From Hymenobacter aquaticus (GTDB lineage: Bacteria > Bacteroidota > Bacteroidia > Cytophagales > Hymenobacteraceae): a stretch of 64,000 nt of DNA. The stretch is from contig NZ_SRLC01000001.1 of NCBI RefSeq assembly GCF_004765605.1, positions 1,178,001-1,242,000 on the forward strand, in the 5' to 3' direction. The notes beneath the pieces are model-generated. The model saw only the letters and a list, made by a program, of their open reading frames with translations, was not told the origin of the DNA and made no database searches. Positions 9,167 through 17,243 of the stretch are shown piece after piece (positions within the stretch are counted from its first letter, which is position 1; each line of letters starts with the position of its first letter). Made by a program: the position numbers and the translations under genes.

Positions 9167-9901
9167 TTACCACCCGCTAGCCAGCACGTCGGCCACGTGC
9201 ATGGTTTTGATGGGCTTTTTCTCCCTCCGGATGTAGGCGTCCAGGTGCATCAGGCAGCTCGTGTCGGTGCTGATGAGGTAGTCGGCGCCGGTGGCCAGGG
9301 CGTGCTCTACTTTCTGCTCGGCCATAGCCACCGAAATGGCCTCGAACTTCACGGCGAAGGTGCCGCCGAAGCCGCAGCAGGTTTCGGTTTCGGCCATTTC
9401 CAGGCGCTCCAGGCCCCGCACGGCGTCGAGCAGCTGGCGCGGGGCTTCCCGGATGCCGCACTCCCGCAGGGCCGAGCAGGAGTCGTGGTAGGTGTACTTG
9501 CCCGGCAGCTGCGCCCCCTCAATGGCTCCCACGCCCAGCACGTCGACGATAAACTCGGTCAGCTCGAAGATGCGGCGCTGCACGCTGTGGTACTGCTGCT
9601 GCTCGGGCGTATTCTCGAACAACTCGGCGTAGGTGTTGCGCACCATGCCCACGCAGGAGGCCGACGGACTCACGATGTAGCGGCCCGTGTCGGAGGGGAA
9701 GTCGCGCAGAAACTTGGTGGCCACCGAGCAGCTTTCGGCCTTGTAGCCGGCATTGTAGGCCGGTTGGCCGCAGCAGGTTTGGTTGCCGTTGTAGTGCACC
9801 TCGCAGCCCAGCTTTTCCAGCACCTTCACCATGTTCATGGCGGTGTCGGGAAAAAGCTGATCCACGAAGCAGGGAATGAACAGGTCGACGGCGGTTGGCA
9901 T
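9167..9901 (-). CDS. LutA/YkgE-like (Fe-S)-binding protein with two CCG domains
   Basis: This 244-residue protein has two copies of the cysteine-rich CCG domain: CFVDQLFPD with CCGQPAYNAG (about residues 10-55) and SCSALREC with CCGFGGTF (about 141-183). This is the architecture of LutA/YkgE, a subunit of L-lactate oxidising complexes and a relative of heterodisulfide reductase and glycolate oxidase subunits. LutB and LutC are not adjacent here, so its partners must be elsewhere or it has another electron-transfer role. ATG 9901 begins directly with the domain. Confidence 0.85.
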   Translation of the reverse strand: MPTAVDLFIPCFVDQLFPDTAMNMVKVLEKLGCEVHYNGNQTCCGQPAYNAGYKAESCSVATKFLRDFPSDTGRYIVSPSASCVGMVRNTYAELFENTPEQQQYHSVQRRIFELTEFIVDVLGVGAIEGAQLPGKYTYHDSCSALRECGIREAPRQLLDAVRGLERLEMAETETCCGFGGTFAVKFEAISVAMAEQKVEHALATGADYLISTDTSCLMHLDAYIRREKKPIKTMHVADVLASGW

Positions 9902-9959
9902 GGCGTGGGGTTGGAGGATACTGGAGTGAAGAGCTAGGCAAGCCAGGAGAAGCTCGCAA

Positions 9960-10259
9960 TTATATATCGGAATAGTCTACGAGTAATTCCCAGGCCGGCA
10001 AATTCTGGAAATCCTTGGAATAAGGCCGTGTGAAGACCTTCGGCCCAAGACAGTACGCTAGGTAAAGAACTACCAAGTCCTTCTCCCTGAATTCTATTCG
10101 ATATTCAGTTTCATCGGATTCTACCCGATACTCTGTATCCGGCTCCAAAACAAATTCAATACAGGCCGTCTCTATACACAATATCAGCTTTGTGGCCTGC
10201 TCGTTGTAGAATTCAATACCAATTATGGGCTTTGGGTTGGCAGTATCCGACATAGTCAT
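9960..10259 (-). CDS. Small low-GC hypothetical protein downstream of mvaB
   Basis: This is a 99-residue acidic, beta-rich protein without signal peptide or recognised family. Its ATG at 10259 (or 10253) is four bases after the mvaB stop, so it is probably cotranscribed. Base composition is clearly lower in GC than the neighbours, which suggests recent acquisition. The middle has the pattern IEFVLEPDTEYRVE. The equally small low-GC gene at 55752-56048 has IEIQLEPDALLFKV at a similar place, so they may be distant relatives. Function is unknown. Confidence 0.6.
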   Translation of the reverse strand: MTMSDTANPKPIIGIEFYNEQATKLILCIETACIEFVLEPDTEYRVESDETEYRIEFREKDLVVLYLAYCLGPKVFTRPYSKDFQNLPAWELLVDYSDI

Positions 10260-10263
10260 CTAA

Positions 10264-11112
10264 TCAGAAATGAAACACCGACCCCGCCGCCTGCCAGGCT
10301 TCGGTAAAGGCTTTGGAATCCAGGCCGGTTTTCTCCCCGATTTCGGAGAAGTAGGCCACCAGGTTTTCCGTGGGCATGTTGCCGGTGAGTTGGTCGGCGG
10401 CCATGGGGCAGCCCCCGATGCCGCCCAGGGCCCCGTCGAAGCGGCGGCAGCCGGCCGCGTAGGCCGCCTGCACCTTCTCGCGCCAGGTGCCGGGCGTGGT
10501 GTGCAGGTGGGCCCCAAACTCGATGCCGGGGAAGGCCGGAATCAGCTGGCGAAACAGGGGCTCGATGGTGGCCGCGGTGGAGGCTCCGATGGTGTCGGAG
10601 AGGGCCACCACGCGCACGTCCAGGTCGGCCAGGCGCTGGGTGAACTCGGCCACGGTGTCGGGGCTCCACGGGTCGCCGTAGGGGTTACCGAAGCCCATCG
10701 ACAGGTAGGTTACCAGCGTTTTACCAGTCTTCTGGCACAGCTCCTGCATGGCGGCCAGCTCGGCCAAGGCCTCGGGAATGGTCTTGTTGGTGTTGCGCAG
10801 CTGGAAGGTTTCGGACACCGACAGTGGGAAGCCGATGTACTGAATTTCGGGGTGGGCCGCCGCCGTTTCGGCCCCGCGCAGGTTGGCCACGATGGCCAGC
10901 AGCTTCGTTTTGGTCTGGCTCAGATCGAGGCCGGCCAGCACCTCGGCCGTGTCGCGCAGCTGCGGAATGGCCTTGGGCGACACGAACGAGCCGAAATCCA
11001 GGGTGTCGAAGCCCACGCGCAGCAGGGCGTTGAGGTAGCTAATTTTGGCGGCCGTCGGGATAAACTCGGTCAGGCCCTGCATGGCGTCGCGGGGGCATTC
11101 GATGAGCTTCAT
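10264..11112 (-). CDS. mvaB: Hydroxymethylglutaryl-CoA lyase
   Basis: This is a 282-residue TIM-barrel enzyme of the HMGL-like family that cleaves HMG-CoA to acetoacetate and acetyl-CoA, the last step of leucine degradation. Visible landmarks are ECPRDAMQG near the N-terminus (Arg-Asp pair), GAHLHTT (metal histidines) and GGIGGCPMA with the catalytic cysteine loop. The motif ECPRDAMQG replaces the commoner EVGPRDGLQ, so a related HMGL-like lyase is possible. The frame is open far upstream through the 42-bp repeat array, but ATG 11112 starts right at the family's N-terminus. Confidence 0.85.
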   Translation of the reverse strand: MKLIECPRDAMQGLTEFIPTAAKISYLNALLRVGFDTLDFGSFVSPKAIPQLRDTAEVLAGLDLSQTKTKLLAIVANLRGAETAAAHPEIQYIGFPLSVSETFQLRNTNKTIPEALAELAAMQELCQKTGKTLVTYLSMGFGNPYGDPWSPDTVAEFTQRLADLDVRVVALSDTIGASTAATIEPLFRQLIPAFPGIEFGAHLHTTPGTWREKVQAAYAAGCRRFDGALGGIGGCPMAADQLTGNMPTENLVAYFSEIGEKTGLDSKAFTEAWQAAGSVFHF

Positions 11113-11208
11113 AAGGAATCGGGAGTTGGGTGGAACGGCAAATGTAAACCGTTTTTGGGCGCTTGCGGGTTTCCGGGTGGGCCGCCCGGTTCCTGTTTTG
11201 CCCGCTTG

Positions 11209-11707
11209 GGAAATCCGCAACGGCCGCCCCAGCACCGGGAAGCCCGCTGCGGATTTCCTAAACGACCTGCCCAGCACCGGGAAGCCCGTTGCGGATTCCC
11301 CAAGCAGCCTCCCAAACGCCGGGAAGCCCGCTGCGGATTTCCTAAACGGCCGCCCCAGCACCGGGAAGCCCGTTGCGGATTCCCTAAGCAGCCTCCCCAG
11401 CACCGGGAAGCCTCCTGCGGATTCCCCAAGCGGCCACCGGCTGCCGGGCAGGCCGCGACACGCGCGTACCAAGCCCGCCCCGGCTTCGCGCCGGCCCCGG
11501 GACGTGCGTGCAACGCCCTCCCCGGCGCTGCGGAGGCCTCGGGACGCGCGTGTTACGGGCTTCCGGGCGCTGGGGAGGGCTCGGGACGTACGTCCCGAGC
11601 CCTCCCCGGCACGTTTTACCTCTCGGCACGCACGTACTGCCCCCTTCCCGGCGCTGCGGAGCCCTTAGCACGCGCGTACCACGGGCGTTTTTGGGCCGGG
11701 CGGCCGG
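11209..11707. repeat. 42-bp tandem array in two sub-families
   Basis: In the first half the word CCGGG recurs at 11235, 11277, 11319, 11361 and 11403, an exact 42-base spacing, with alternating variants that give an 84-bp higher-order unit. In the second half the word CGGGACG or CGGCACG recurs at 11498, 11540, 11582 and 11624, with a last partial unit at 11666, again 42 bases apart. Frames are open on both strands with a 14-residue period, but the products are low-complexity Arg/Pro-rich and I do not consider them genes. The array occupies most of the 647-bp gap between mvaB and the M23 peptidase. Confidence 0.9.
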
Positions 11708-11759
11708 GCGAACTACTCCCCCCGGTTCGGGGTTTAGCCTGGTATACTAACCCCGTTCA

Positions 11760-13109
11760 ATGTCCGCTATCCGCCTGTCGCTCCGTTTTCTCTTTTTATT
11801 TTTTCTTACCGCCGCCTGTAGCCAGCAGCAAACCCTCCAGGGCCTCTTCCAGAAAAGCACGCCCCACGAGGCCTACGCCCGCCGCCTGCGCCAGGCCCAC
11901 CTCGACGAAACGGCCCTGGGCCGCGACTGGCTGGCCGCCGCCGACCGCGCCCTGCGCGACTCGCTGGTCGTCACGCTGCCCTTCCAGGAAACCGGCCTGT
12001 TTCGGGCCGACCGGGCCACGGCGGCCGCCTACCGCTACGCCGTGCGGGCCGGGGAGCGAATCAACATCAGCCTGAGCCTGGCCCCCGGCACCGACGCCCA
12101 CGTGTTTCTGGATGCCTACGAGCTGAGCCCCCACCAGCTGCCCAGCCCCGTGGCCTCCGCCGACACCACGGCCCTCTCCTTCAGCTACGACGCCACCGAC
12201 AGCCAGCAGCACCTGCTGCGGGTGCAGCCCGAGCTGCTGCGCGCCGGCCGCTACACCCTGCGCATTCAGCGGGCCCCCTCCCTGGGGTTCCCGGTGAAGG
12301 GCAAGAGCGACGTAGCCGTGGGCAGCTTCTGGGGCGCCGACCGCGACCAGGGCGCCCGCCGCCACGAGGGCATCGACATCTTTGCCCGGCGCGGCACGCC
12401 CGCCGTGGCCGCCGTGCCCGGCCTGATAACCCGGGTGGGTGAAACCAAGCTGGGGGGCAAGGTGGTATGGCTGGCCGACGCCCGCCACGGCCAACACCTC
12501 TACTATGCTCATCTGGATAAACAACTGGTGCAACCCGGCCAAATGGTAAAAGCCGGCGACACGCTGGGCCTGGTGGGCAACACCGGCAACGCCCGCACCA
12601 CCAACCCCCACCTGCACTTCGGCGTGTACCGCGCCGGCCGCGGGGCCGTCGACCCGTTTCCCTTCGTGCGCCAGGCCGATGCCCTGCCGCCCGCCCCGCG
12701 CACCCGGCCCGAGCGCCTGGGCCAGTGGGTGCGCGTCAGTGCCAAGGCCGCGACCCTGCGGCGCAGCCCGGCCGCCAAAGCGGCTGCCGTGGCCGCGCTG
12801 GGCCGCAACACGCCCCTGCTGGTGGTGGGCAGCCAGGCCAGCTGGTACCGCGTCGAGCAGCCCGATGGCCGCCTCGGCTACGTGGCCGCCGAGGCCGTGG
12901 TGCCGGCGGCCGCGCCGGTGCTGCGCCGCGAGGCCCTGGCCGCTTCCGCCGACCTGTATGCCCACCCCACCGCCGTGGCCGTGCCGCTCGATACGCTGCC
13001 GGCCCGGGCGCAGGTGGCCGTGCTGGGTGAGTTTCGCGGGTTCCGGCTGGTGCGCAGCGCCGCAGGCACCATCGGCTGGCTGCCGGCCGCCCCGGCCCCA
13101 CGGGGCTGA
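11760..13109 (+). CDS. M23 metallopeptidase lipoprotein with SH3 domains
   Basis: This is a 449-residue protein with a lipoprotein signal (lipobox TAAC, Cys20). An N-terminal beta-rich region (about 60-175) precedes the peptidase M23/LytM domain, whose zinc ligands are visible as RRHEGIDIF (His202, Asp206) and HLHFG (near 284-286). Two SH3-like segments close the protein (about 320-375 and 380-445). It probably cleaves peptidoglycan cross-bridges or acts as an amidase activator in the periplasm. ATG 11760 gives the signal; upstream lies the repeat array. Confidence 0.9.
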   Translation: MSAIRLSLRFLFLFFLTAACSQQQTLQGLFQKSTPHEAYARRLRQAHLDETALGRDWLAAADRALRDSLVVTLPFQETGLFRADRATAAAYRYAVRAGERINISLSLAPGTDAHVFLDAYELSPHQLPSPVASADTTALSFSYDATDSQQHLLRVQPELLRAGRYTLRIQRAPSLGFPVKGKSDVAVGSFWGADRDQGARRHEGIDIFARRGTPAVAAVPGLITRVGETKLGGKVVWLADARHGQHLYYAHLDKQLVQPGQMVKAGDTLGLVGNTGNARTTNPHLHFGVYRAGRGAVDPFPFVRQADALPPAPRTRPERLGQWVRVSAKAATLRRSPAAKAAAVAALGRNTPLLVVGSQASWYRVEQPDGRLGYVAAEAVVPAAAPVLRREALAASADLYAHPTAVAVPLDTLPARAQVAVLGEFRGFRLVRSAAGTIGWLPAAPAPRG

Positions 13110-13178
13110 TTTTTTGGCGCCTTCACCTAAACCTCATCCAGCCCGCCCCATCTTTCGCCCAGGTGATTGGATTTAGAC

Positions 13179-13218
13179 ATGGCGCGGCTCCTGGTTGGAA
13201 GTCGCGCCATTCTTTTTG
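13179..13218 (+). terminator. Terminator after the M23 peptidase gene
   Basis: An 8-bp stem ATGGCGCG / CGCGCCAT (13179-13186 with 13203-13210) is followed by TCTTTTTG. Confidence 0.6.
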
Positions 13219-13293
13219 CAACGGACCCCGCAGTACTGCGTATTGCCGGGTAAGCTGGTCTTTAATCTTTTTTTAATGTTTCCTATCCCGCCC

Positions 13294-13779
13294 ATGCGCC
13301 TCGCCTCCCTTCTGTTTTGCGCCTCGCTTGCCCTGTCGGCTCCGGCGGCCCTCGCCCAGACTACTCCCGCGCCAGCCACCAGCGCCGCCGCCCCGGCCTG
13401 GACGGCCAGCCTGGCCACCGCCTTGCAACAGGCCAAAGCCACCAACAAGCCCGTGCTGGCCGTTTTCTCCGGCTCCGACTGGTGCAAGCCCTGCATCATG
13501 CTCAAGCAGGAGGTGTTCGACAAGCCCGAGTTTGCGCAGTTTGCCAAAGACCGGCTGGTGCTGGCCCGCTTCGACTTTCCGCGCAGCAAGAAAAACAAGC
13601 TTTCCCCGGAAGCGGTTAAACAAAACGAGGAAGCTGCGGCCAAACTCAACAAGGAAGGCTCGTTTCCGCTGGTCGTCCTGTTGTCGCCGGAGGGCAAGGT
13701 GCTGGCCAAAACCGGCTACCGCCCCGGCGGCGTCGCGGCCTACGACGCCTACCTGGAGTCGTTGCTGGCCAAGAAATAA
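13294..13779 (+). CDS. Periplasmic thioredoxin-fold protein, first gene of flavin/redox operon
   Basis: This is a 161-residue protein with a Sec signal peptide (cleavage near residue 21, ALAQ). It has a thioredoxin fold of the DsbD-gamma / thioredoxin_7 type with active site WCKPC (Cys64, Cys67) and a cis-proline at Pro125 (GSFPLVV). It likely carries reducing equivalents or reduces disulfides outside the cytoplasm. ATG 13294 is chosen; ATG 13276 would add six residues. ApbE starts 12 bases after its stop, followed by DUF4266 and DUF3570 genes, so the four form one operon. Confidence 0.88.
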   Translation: MRLASLLFCASLALSAPAALAQTTPAPATSAAAPAWTASLATALQQAKATNKPVLAVFSGSDWCKPCIMLKQEVFDKPEFAQFAKDRLVLARFDFPRSKKNKLSPEAVKQNEEAAAKLNKEGSFPLVVLLSPEGKVLAKTGYRPGGVAAYDAYLESLLAKK

Positions 13780-13791
13780 GTCGACCACGTG

Positions 13792-14841
13792 ATGCGCTTC
13801 CCGACCCTTTTCCTGCTGCTGCTGTTGCCCGGTCTGCTGGCAGCAGGCCCCGGGCGCCCGCGCAACTTCACCAAGAGCGCCCACCTGATGGGCTCCCACT
13901 TCGAGTTTACCGTAGTGTCGGACCGCGACACGCTGGCCTGGCAGGCCCTGGAAGCCGCCGTGACCGAAGTGCGCCGCATCGACCACCTCATGTCGTTCTG
14001 GGACTCAACCTCCCAGATTACCCAGATCAACCGCCAGGCCGGCCGCCAGCCGGTGGTTGTCGACCAGGAGGTGTACGACCTGATTCAGCGCACCCTGCGC
14101 GTTTCGGAGCTCAGCGGCGGGGCCTTCGACATCACCTTCGCCAGCGCCGACAAGATCTACAAGTTTGACCGCCAGGACCACACCGCCCTGCCCGACCCGG
14201 CCGTGGTGAAAGCCTCGGTGGCCCGCATCAACTACAAGGACGTGGTGCTCGACCCGGCCAAGCGCACCGTGCTGCTGCGCCGTGCGGGCATGCGCCTGAA
14301 CCTGGCCGGCGTGCTGCAGGGCTACGGGGTGCGGCGGGCTAAAGCGTTGCTCGACGCCTGGGGCCTCAAAGGCGGGCTGCTCAACGGCTCGGGCGACGTG
14401 CTGTGCTGGGGCCGGCAAGCCGACGGCTCGCTGTGGCGCGTGGCCATCGGCGACCCGAAGCACCCCGGCAGCGTGGCCTCCTGGGTGTCGCTGACCGACA
14501 TGGCCGTGGTGACGGCCGGCAACTACGAGCAGTTTTTCACGGTGCAGGGCAAAACCTACGGTCACATCATCAACCCCCACACCGGCTACCCGGCCACGGG
14601 GCTGCGCTCCGTCACCATTCTCTGCCCCGACGTGGAGCTGGCCGACTGCCTCGACGAGGTGGTGTTCGTGCTGGGTCCCGAGGCCGGGCTGGCGTTTATC
14701 AACCGCCTGCAAGGCGTCTCGTGCGTGCTGATTACGGACGATAACCGCACGCTGGCTTCCAAGGGCATGCAACTCAATTACTACCGCAACAACGACCCCA
14801 GCCAGCCGGTAGCGGCTCCGGCTTCAACTCCCAAACCATGA
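13792..14841 (+). CDS. apbE: FAD:protein FMN transferase ApbE
   Basis: This is a 349-residue exported enzyme (signal peptide 1-19) that transfers FMN from FAD to Thr/Ser of target proteins. Family landmarks present are GAFDITFAS (110-118), LLNGSGDV (196-203) and HIINPHTGYPATG (258-270). Three positions deviate: the usual lysine of the Gly-rich KGY motif is Gln176 (NLAGVLQGYG), the metal-site segment AD-x3-T reads Asp285...Glu289, and HIIDP is HIINP. Some Bacteroidota ApbE proteins carry similar changes, so it may still be active. The stop overlaps the next start (ATGA). Confidence 0.9.
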   Translation: MRFPTLFLLLLLPGLLAAGPGRPRNFTKSAHLMGSHFEFTVVSDRDTLAWQALEAAVTEVRRIDHLMSFWDSTSQITQINRQAGRQPVVVDQEVYDLIQRTLRVSELSGGAFDITFASADKIYKFDRQDHTALPDPAVVKASVARINYKDVVLDPAKRTVLLRRAGMRLNLAGVLQGYGVRRAKALLDAWGLKGGLLNGSGDVLCWGRQADGSLWRVAIGDPKHPGSVASWVSLTDMAVVTAGNYEQFFTVQGKTYGHIINPHTGYPATGLRSVTILCPDVELADCLDEVVFVLGPEAGLAFINRLQGVSCVLITDDNRTLASKGMQLNYYRNNDPSQPVAAPASTPKP

Positions 14842-15083
14842 CGCGCGTCTTCCCTTTTTCTACTTTTTCCCGCCTGCTGCGGGGGCTGGTGCTGGTCGTT
14901 GCGGCGGCGGCGCTGCCCGGCTGCGTATCGGTGGCGGCCTACCAGAAAGTGTACCTCAACGACGAGGACATGAAGCTGGCCAACAAGCGCGTGGAAGTCT
15001 ACGAAACCAACTTTGAGTCGTACCGCGAAGGGGCCGGCGGCGCCAACGGCGGCAAGGTCGGGGGAGGCTGCGGCTGCAACTAG
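14838..15083 (+). CDS. DUF4266 small lipoprotein
   Basis: This is an 81-residue lipoprotein with lipobox LPGC (Cys29). The mature 53 residues carry AYQKVYLNDEDM, YETNFESYREGAGGANGGK and the terminal GGGCGCN, the hallmark of DUF4266. Proteins of this family are found next to ApbE, a thioredoxin-like protein and a DUF3570 beta-barrel. The C-terminal CGC could bind a metal or receive electrons. The canonical FMN acceptor motif with Ser/Thr followed by Gly-Ala-Thr is not present (EGAGGANGG instead). It overlaps apbE by four bases. Confidence 0.88.
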   Translation: MTRVFPFSTFSRLLRGLVLVVAAAALPGCVSVAAYQKVYLNDEDMKLANKRVEVYETNFESYREGAGGANGGKVGGGCGCN

Positions 15084-15132
15084 CCCGCCGTTTTTCTTGC
15101 ACGTAATACTTTACCTGAACAACCTTTCAGCT

Positions 15133-16386
15133 TTGAAAAACAAGTACTTGTTTCTCCTGCCCGGCCTCGGCCTGCTGCTGCCGCTAAATTCGTTAGCACA
15201 GGGCGGCAACACCCAAAACCGGGTGGACGGCTACGGCGCGCCCACCACGACGGAGGCCGCCCGCGGCGCGGCCGGGGAAGCCGAGCTCAACATCCTGATG
15301 AGCTACTACCAGCAGGATGGCACACACGGCGCGGTGGAGGGCGGCCGGGGTACCGAACACCTCACCGACCTGACGCCGACCATCATCTTGAACGTGCCCC
15401 TCGACACGGTCAGCCGGCTCTCGGCCAACCTGGGCATGGACGTGTACGCCTCGGCCTCCACCGACCGGATCGACCAGGTGCTTTCGTCGCCGTCGTCGCA
15501 GGATACGCGCTTCCACGCCGACTTCGGCTACACCCGGCAGCTGGCGGACCGGCGCACCATCGTGGGCCTGGGCGCGGGCTTCTCTACCGAGTACGACTAC
15601 CGCTCGTTCAACGTGGCGGCCTCCTGGGCCAAGGCCTCGCGCGACGGTAACCGGGAGCTGAGTTTGGCCGGGCAGGTCTTTTTCGACCAGGCCACCATCA
15701 TTCGGCCCGCGGAGCTGCGCGTGAACGGCAGCCGGGAAGACGGCACCTCGCCCCGGCAGAGCTACAACCTCTCGGCGGTATTGTCGCAGGTGCTCACCCA
15801 GCGGCTGCAAATCAGCGTCAGCACCGAGCTGGTGTACCAGAAGGGGCTGCTTTCCACGCCGTTTCACCGGGTGTACTTCCAGGGCAGCACCGGGGCGCTG
15901 GGCGAGGCCAAGGTGGAAGCCCTGCCCGGCTCCCGCTTCAAGTACCCCGTGGGCCTGCGCCTGAGCTACTACGCCTCCGACCTGCTGCTGGTGCGCGGCT
16001 TCTACCGCTTCTACAACGACGATTTTGGCATTCAGGCCCACACCCTGGAGGTCGAAACCCCGGTGAAGCTCACGCCGTTTTTCGTGCTCTACCCCTTCTA
16101 CCGCTACCACACCCAGACCGCCGCCAACTACTTTGCCCCCTACCTGCAGCACCGCCCCAGCGAGCAGTACTACACCTCCGACTACGACCTGTCGGGCTTC
16201 TCGGCCAACAAGGTGGGCCTGGGGCTGCGCTACTCGCCGGTATACGGCATTGGCCGCTTCAAAACGCCGTTCAAGGGCCGCATTGCCCAGTTCAAAGCCC
16301 TGGACCTGCGCTACGCCTACTACCGCCGCAGCACCGATCTGACGGCCAACATCTTCAGCGCCGACTTCTCCTTTATCTTGCCCTAG
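15133..16386 (+). CDS. DUF3570 outer-membrane beta-barrel protein
   Basis: This is a 417-residue protein with a Sec signal peptide (LLPLNSLAQ end) and long alternating beta strands rich in Tyr/Arg, ending in Phe-Ile-Leu-Pro like an outer-membrane barrel. It belongs to DUF3570, the partner family of DUF4266. There is no ATG between the DUF4266 stop and the signal sequence: TTG at 15133 gives the best signal peptide (KNKYLFLLPG), and TTG at 15097 is the alternative. It is the last gene of the thioredoxin-apbE-DUF4266 operon, followed by a strong terminator. Confidence 0.85.
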   Translation: MKNKYLFLLPGLGLLLPLNSLAQGGNTQNRVDGYGAPTTTEAARGAAGEAELNILMSYYQQDGTHGAVEGGRGTEHLTDLTPTIILNVPLDTVSRLSANLGMDVYASASTDRIDQVLSSPSSQDTRFHADFGYTRQLADRRTIVGLGAGFSTEYDYRSFNVAASWAKASRDGNRELSLAGQVFFDQATIIRPAELRVNGSREDGTSPRQSYNLSAVLSQVLTQRLQISVSTELVYQKGLLSTPFHRVYFQGSTGALGEAKVEALPGSRFKYPVGLRLSYYASDLLLVRGFYRFYNDDFGIQAHTLEVETPVKLTPFFVLYPFYRYHTQTAANYFAPYLQHRPSEQYYTSDYDLSGFSANKVGLGLRYSPVYGIGRFKTPFKGRIAQFKALDLRYAYYRRSTDLTANIFSADFSFILP

Positions 16387-16418
16387 CGCCAGGGTATAAA
16401 TCGGAAGCAGGCTACAAC

Positions 16419-16453
16419 AAAAAGCCCCGCTACGGATGCAGCGGGGCTTTTTT
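16419..16453. terminator. Bidirectional terminator after the DUF3570 gene
   Basis: AAAAAGCCCCGCT and AGCGGGGCTTTTTT form a 13-bp stem with an 8-base loop. It lies between two convergent genes and has T-runs for both directions. Confidence 0.85.
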
Positions 16454-16474
16454 AGTAAACAAGTAAGCCGGAGT

Positions 16475-17071
16475 TTACTCGGCAATAACCACCGCTTTCT
16501 GGAGCTTTTTGGCGTAGGCAATGCGGCGTTCCTTGCCGCCCACGGTGATGTAGTCGAAACCGACGGCGCGGGCGTCTTCCTTCACGGCCGACCAGCTCTG
16601 GGCATCCACCTCGGCGGGCTGCGCGGCGGTTTTGGCCACGGCCGGCTGCGTAAACCGGTCTTCGCGGAAGAAGTTGTTCATGCCCTTGAGAATGGCAATT
16701 TCCTTGTCGCGCACGGTGGCGGCCTGCGGATCTTCCAACTCCCGCTCATCGAGCAGGGCCGTGGCGGGCATCACTTCCTTGCGCAGCGTGTCGCCGGTGC
16801 TGCTCACGATGATGAAGCGGGCCTGGGCATTCAGGATTTTGGGGCCCTGCAACTGCAGAATGAAGTTATCCTTGGTCTTGGGGTTGGAGAAGTAGTGCGA
16901 GGCCCGCACCGTGTTCAGCACCGTGCGGCTATTGAGGCGGTTGGTGGCCGTGGGCGGCGTGTACACTTTGTCCGCGTTCTGCGACGTTCCGACTTCCCGC
17001 TCCGTATTAATACACGAGGTTGTTTGCAGCAAAAGGGCCGCGAAAGCAGCGGGGAGAACTAGTTTTTTCAT
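16475..17071 (-). CDS. Hypothetical lipoprotein
   Basis: This is a 198-residue protein with a lipoprotein signal ending in TTSC (Cys20). The mature part begins with a flexible Thr/Asn stretch and then a mixed alpha/beta domain (ILQLQGPKILNAQARFIIVSS, KEVMPATALLDERELED). I recognise no family. It converges on the DUF3570 operon across a terminator. ATG 17071 is preferred because it starts the signal sequence with MKKLVLP; six extra upstream residues are possible. Confidence 0.7.
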   Translation of the reverse strand: MKKLVLPAAFAALLLQTTSCINTEREVGTSQNADKVYTPPTATNRLNSRTVLNTVRASHYFSNPKTKDNFILQLQGPKILNAQARFIIVSSTGDTLRKEVMPATALLDERELEDPQAATVRDKEIAILKGMNNFFREDRFTQPAVAKTAAQPAEVDAQSWSAVKEDARAVGFDYITVGGKERRIAYAKKLQKAVVIAE

Positions 17072-17243
17072 TGTGGGGTAATCAACCATCTTCTATTCAG
17101 TTCGGCAAAATACAAAAGTCCCGAACAGCCTTGCTAACTGGACAGGTATTCGGTGCCAATTTTATACCAAAGCAGGGTTGTTGGAAGCATGTACCCCAAA
17201 TCCGGACTGAAGGTTGCCTTTTATCAGCCGGGTATTTTACAAA

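Noticed and set aside
11045-11668. Long open frame reading through the 42-bp array, with a 14-residue repeat
   Set aside because: It is a by-product of the 42-bp repeat having a length divisible by three; both strands are equally open and the product is Arg/Pro-rich low complexity, overlapping the start of mvaB.
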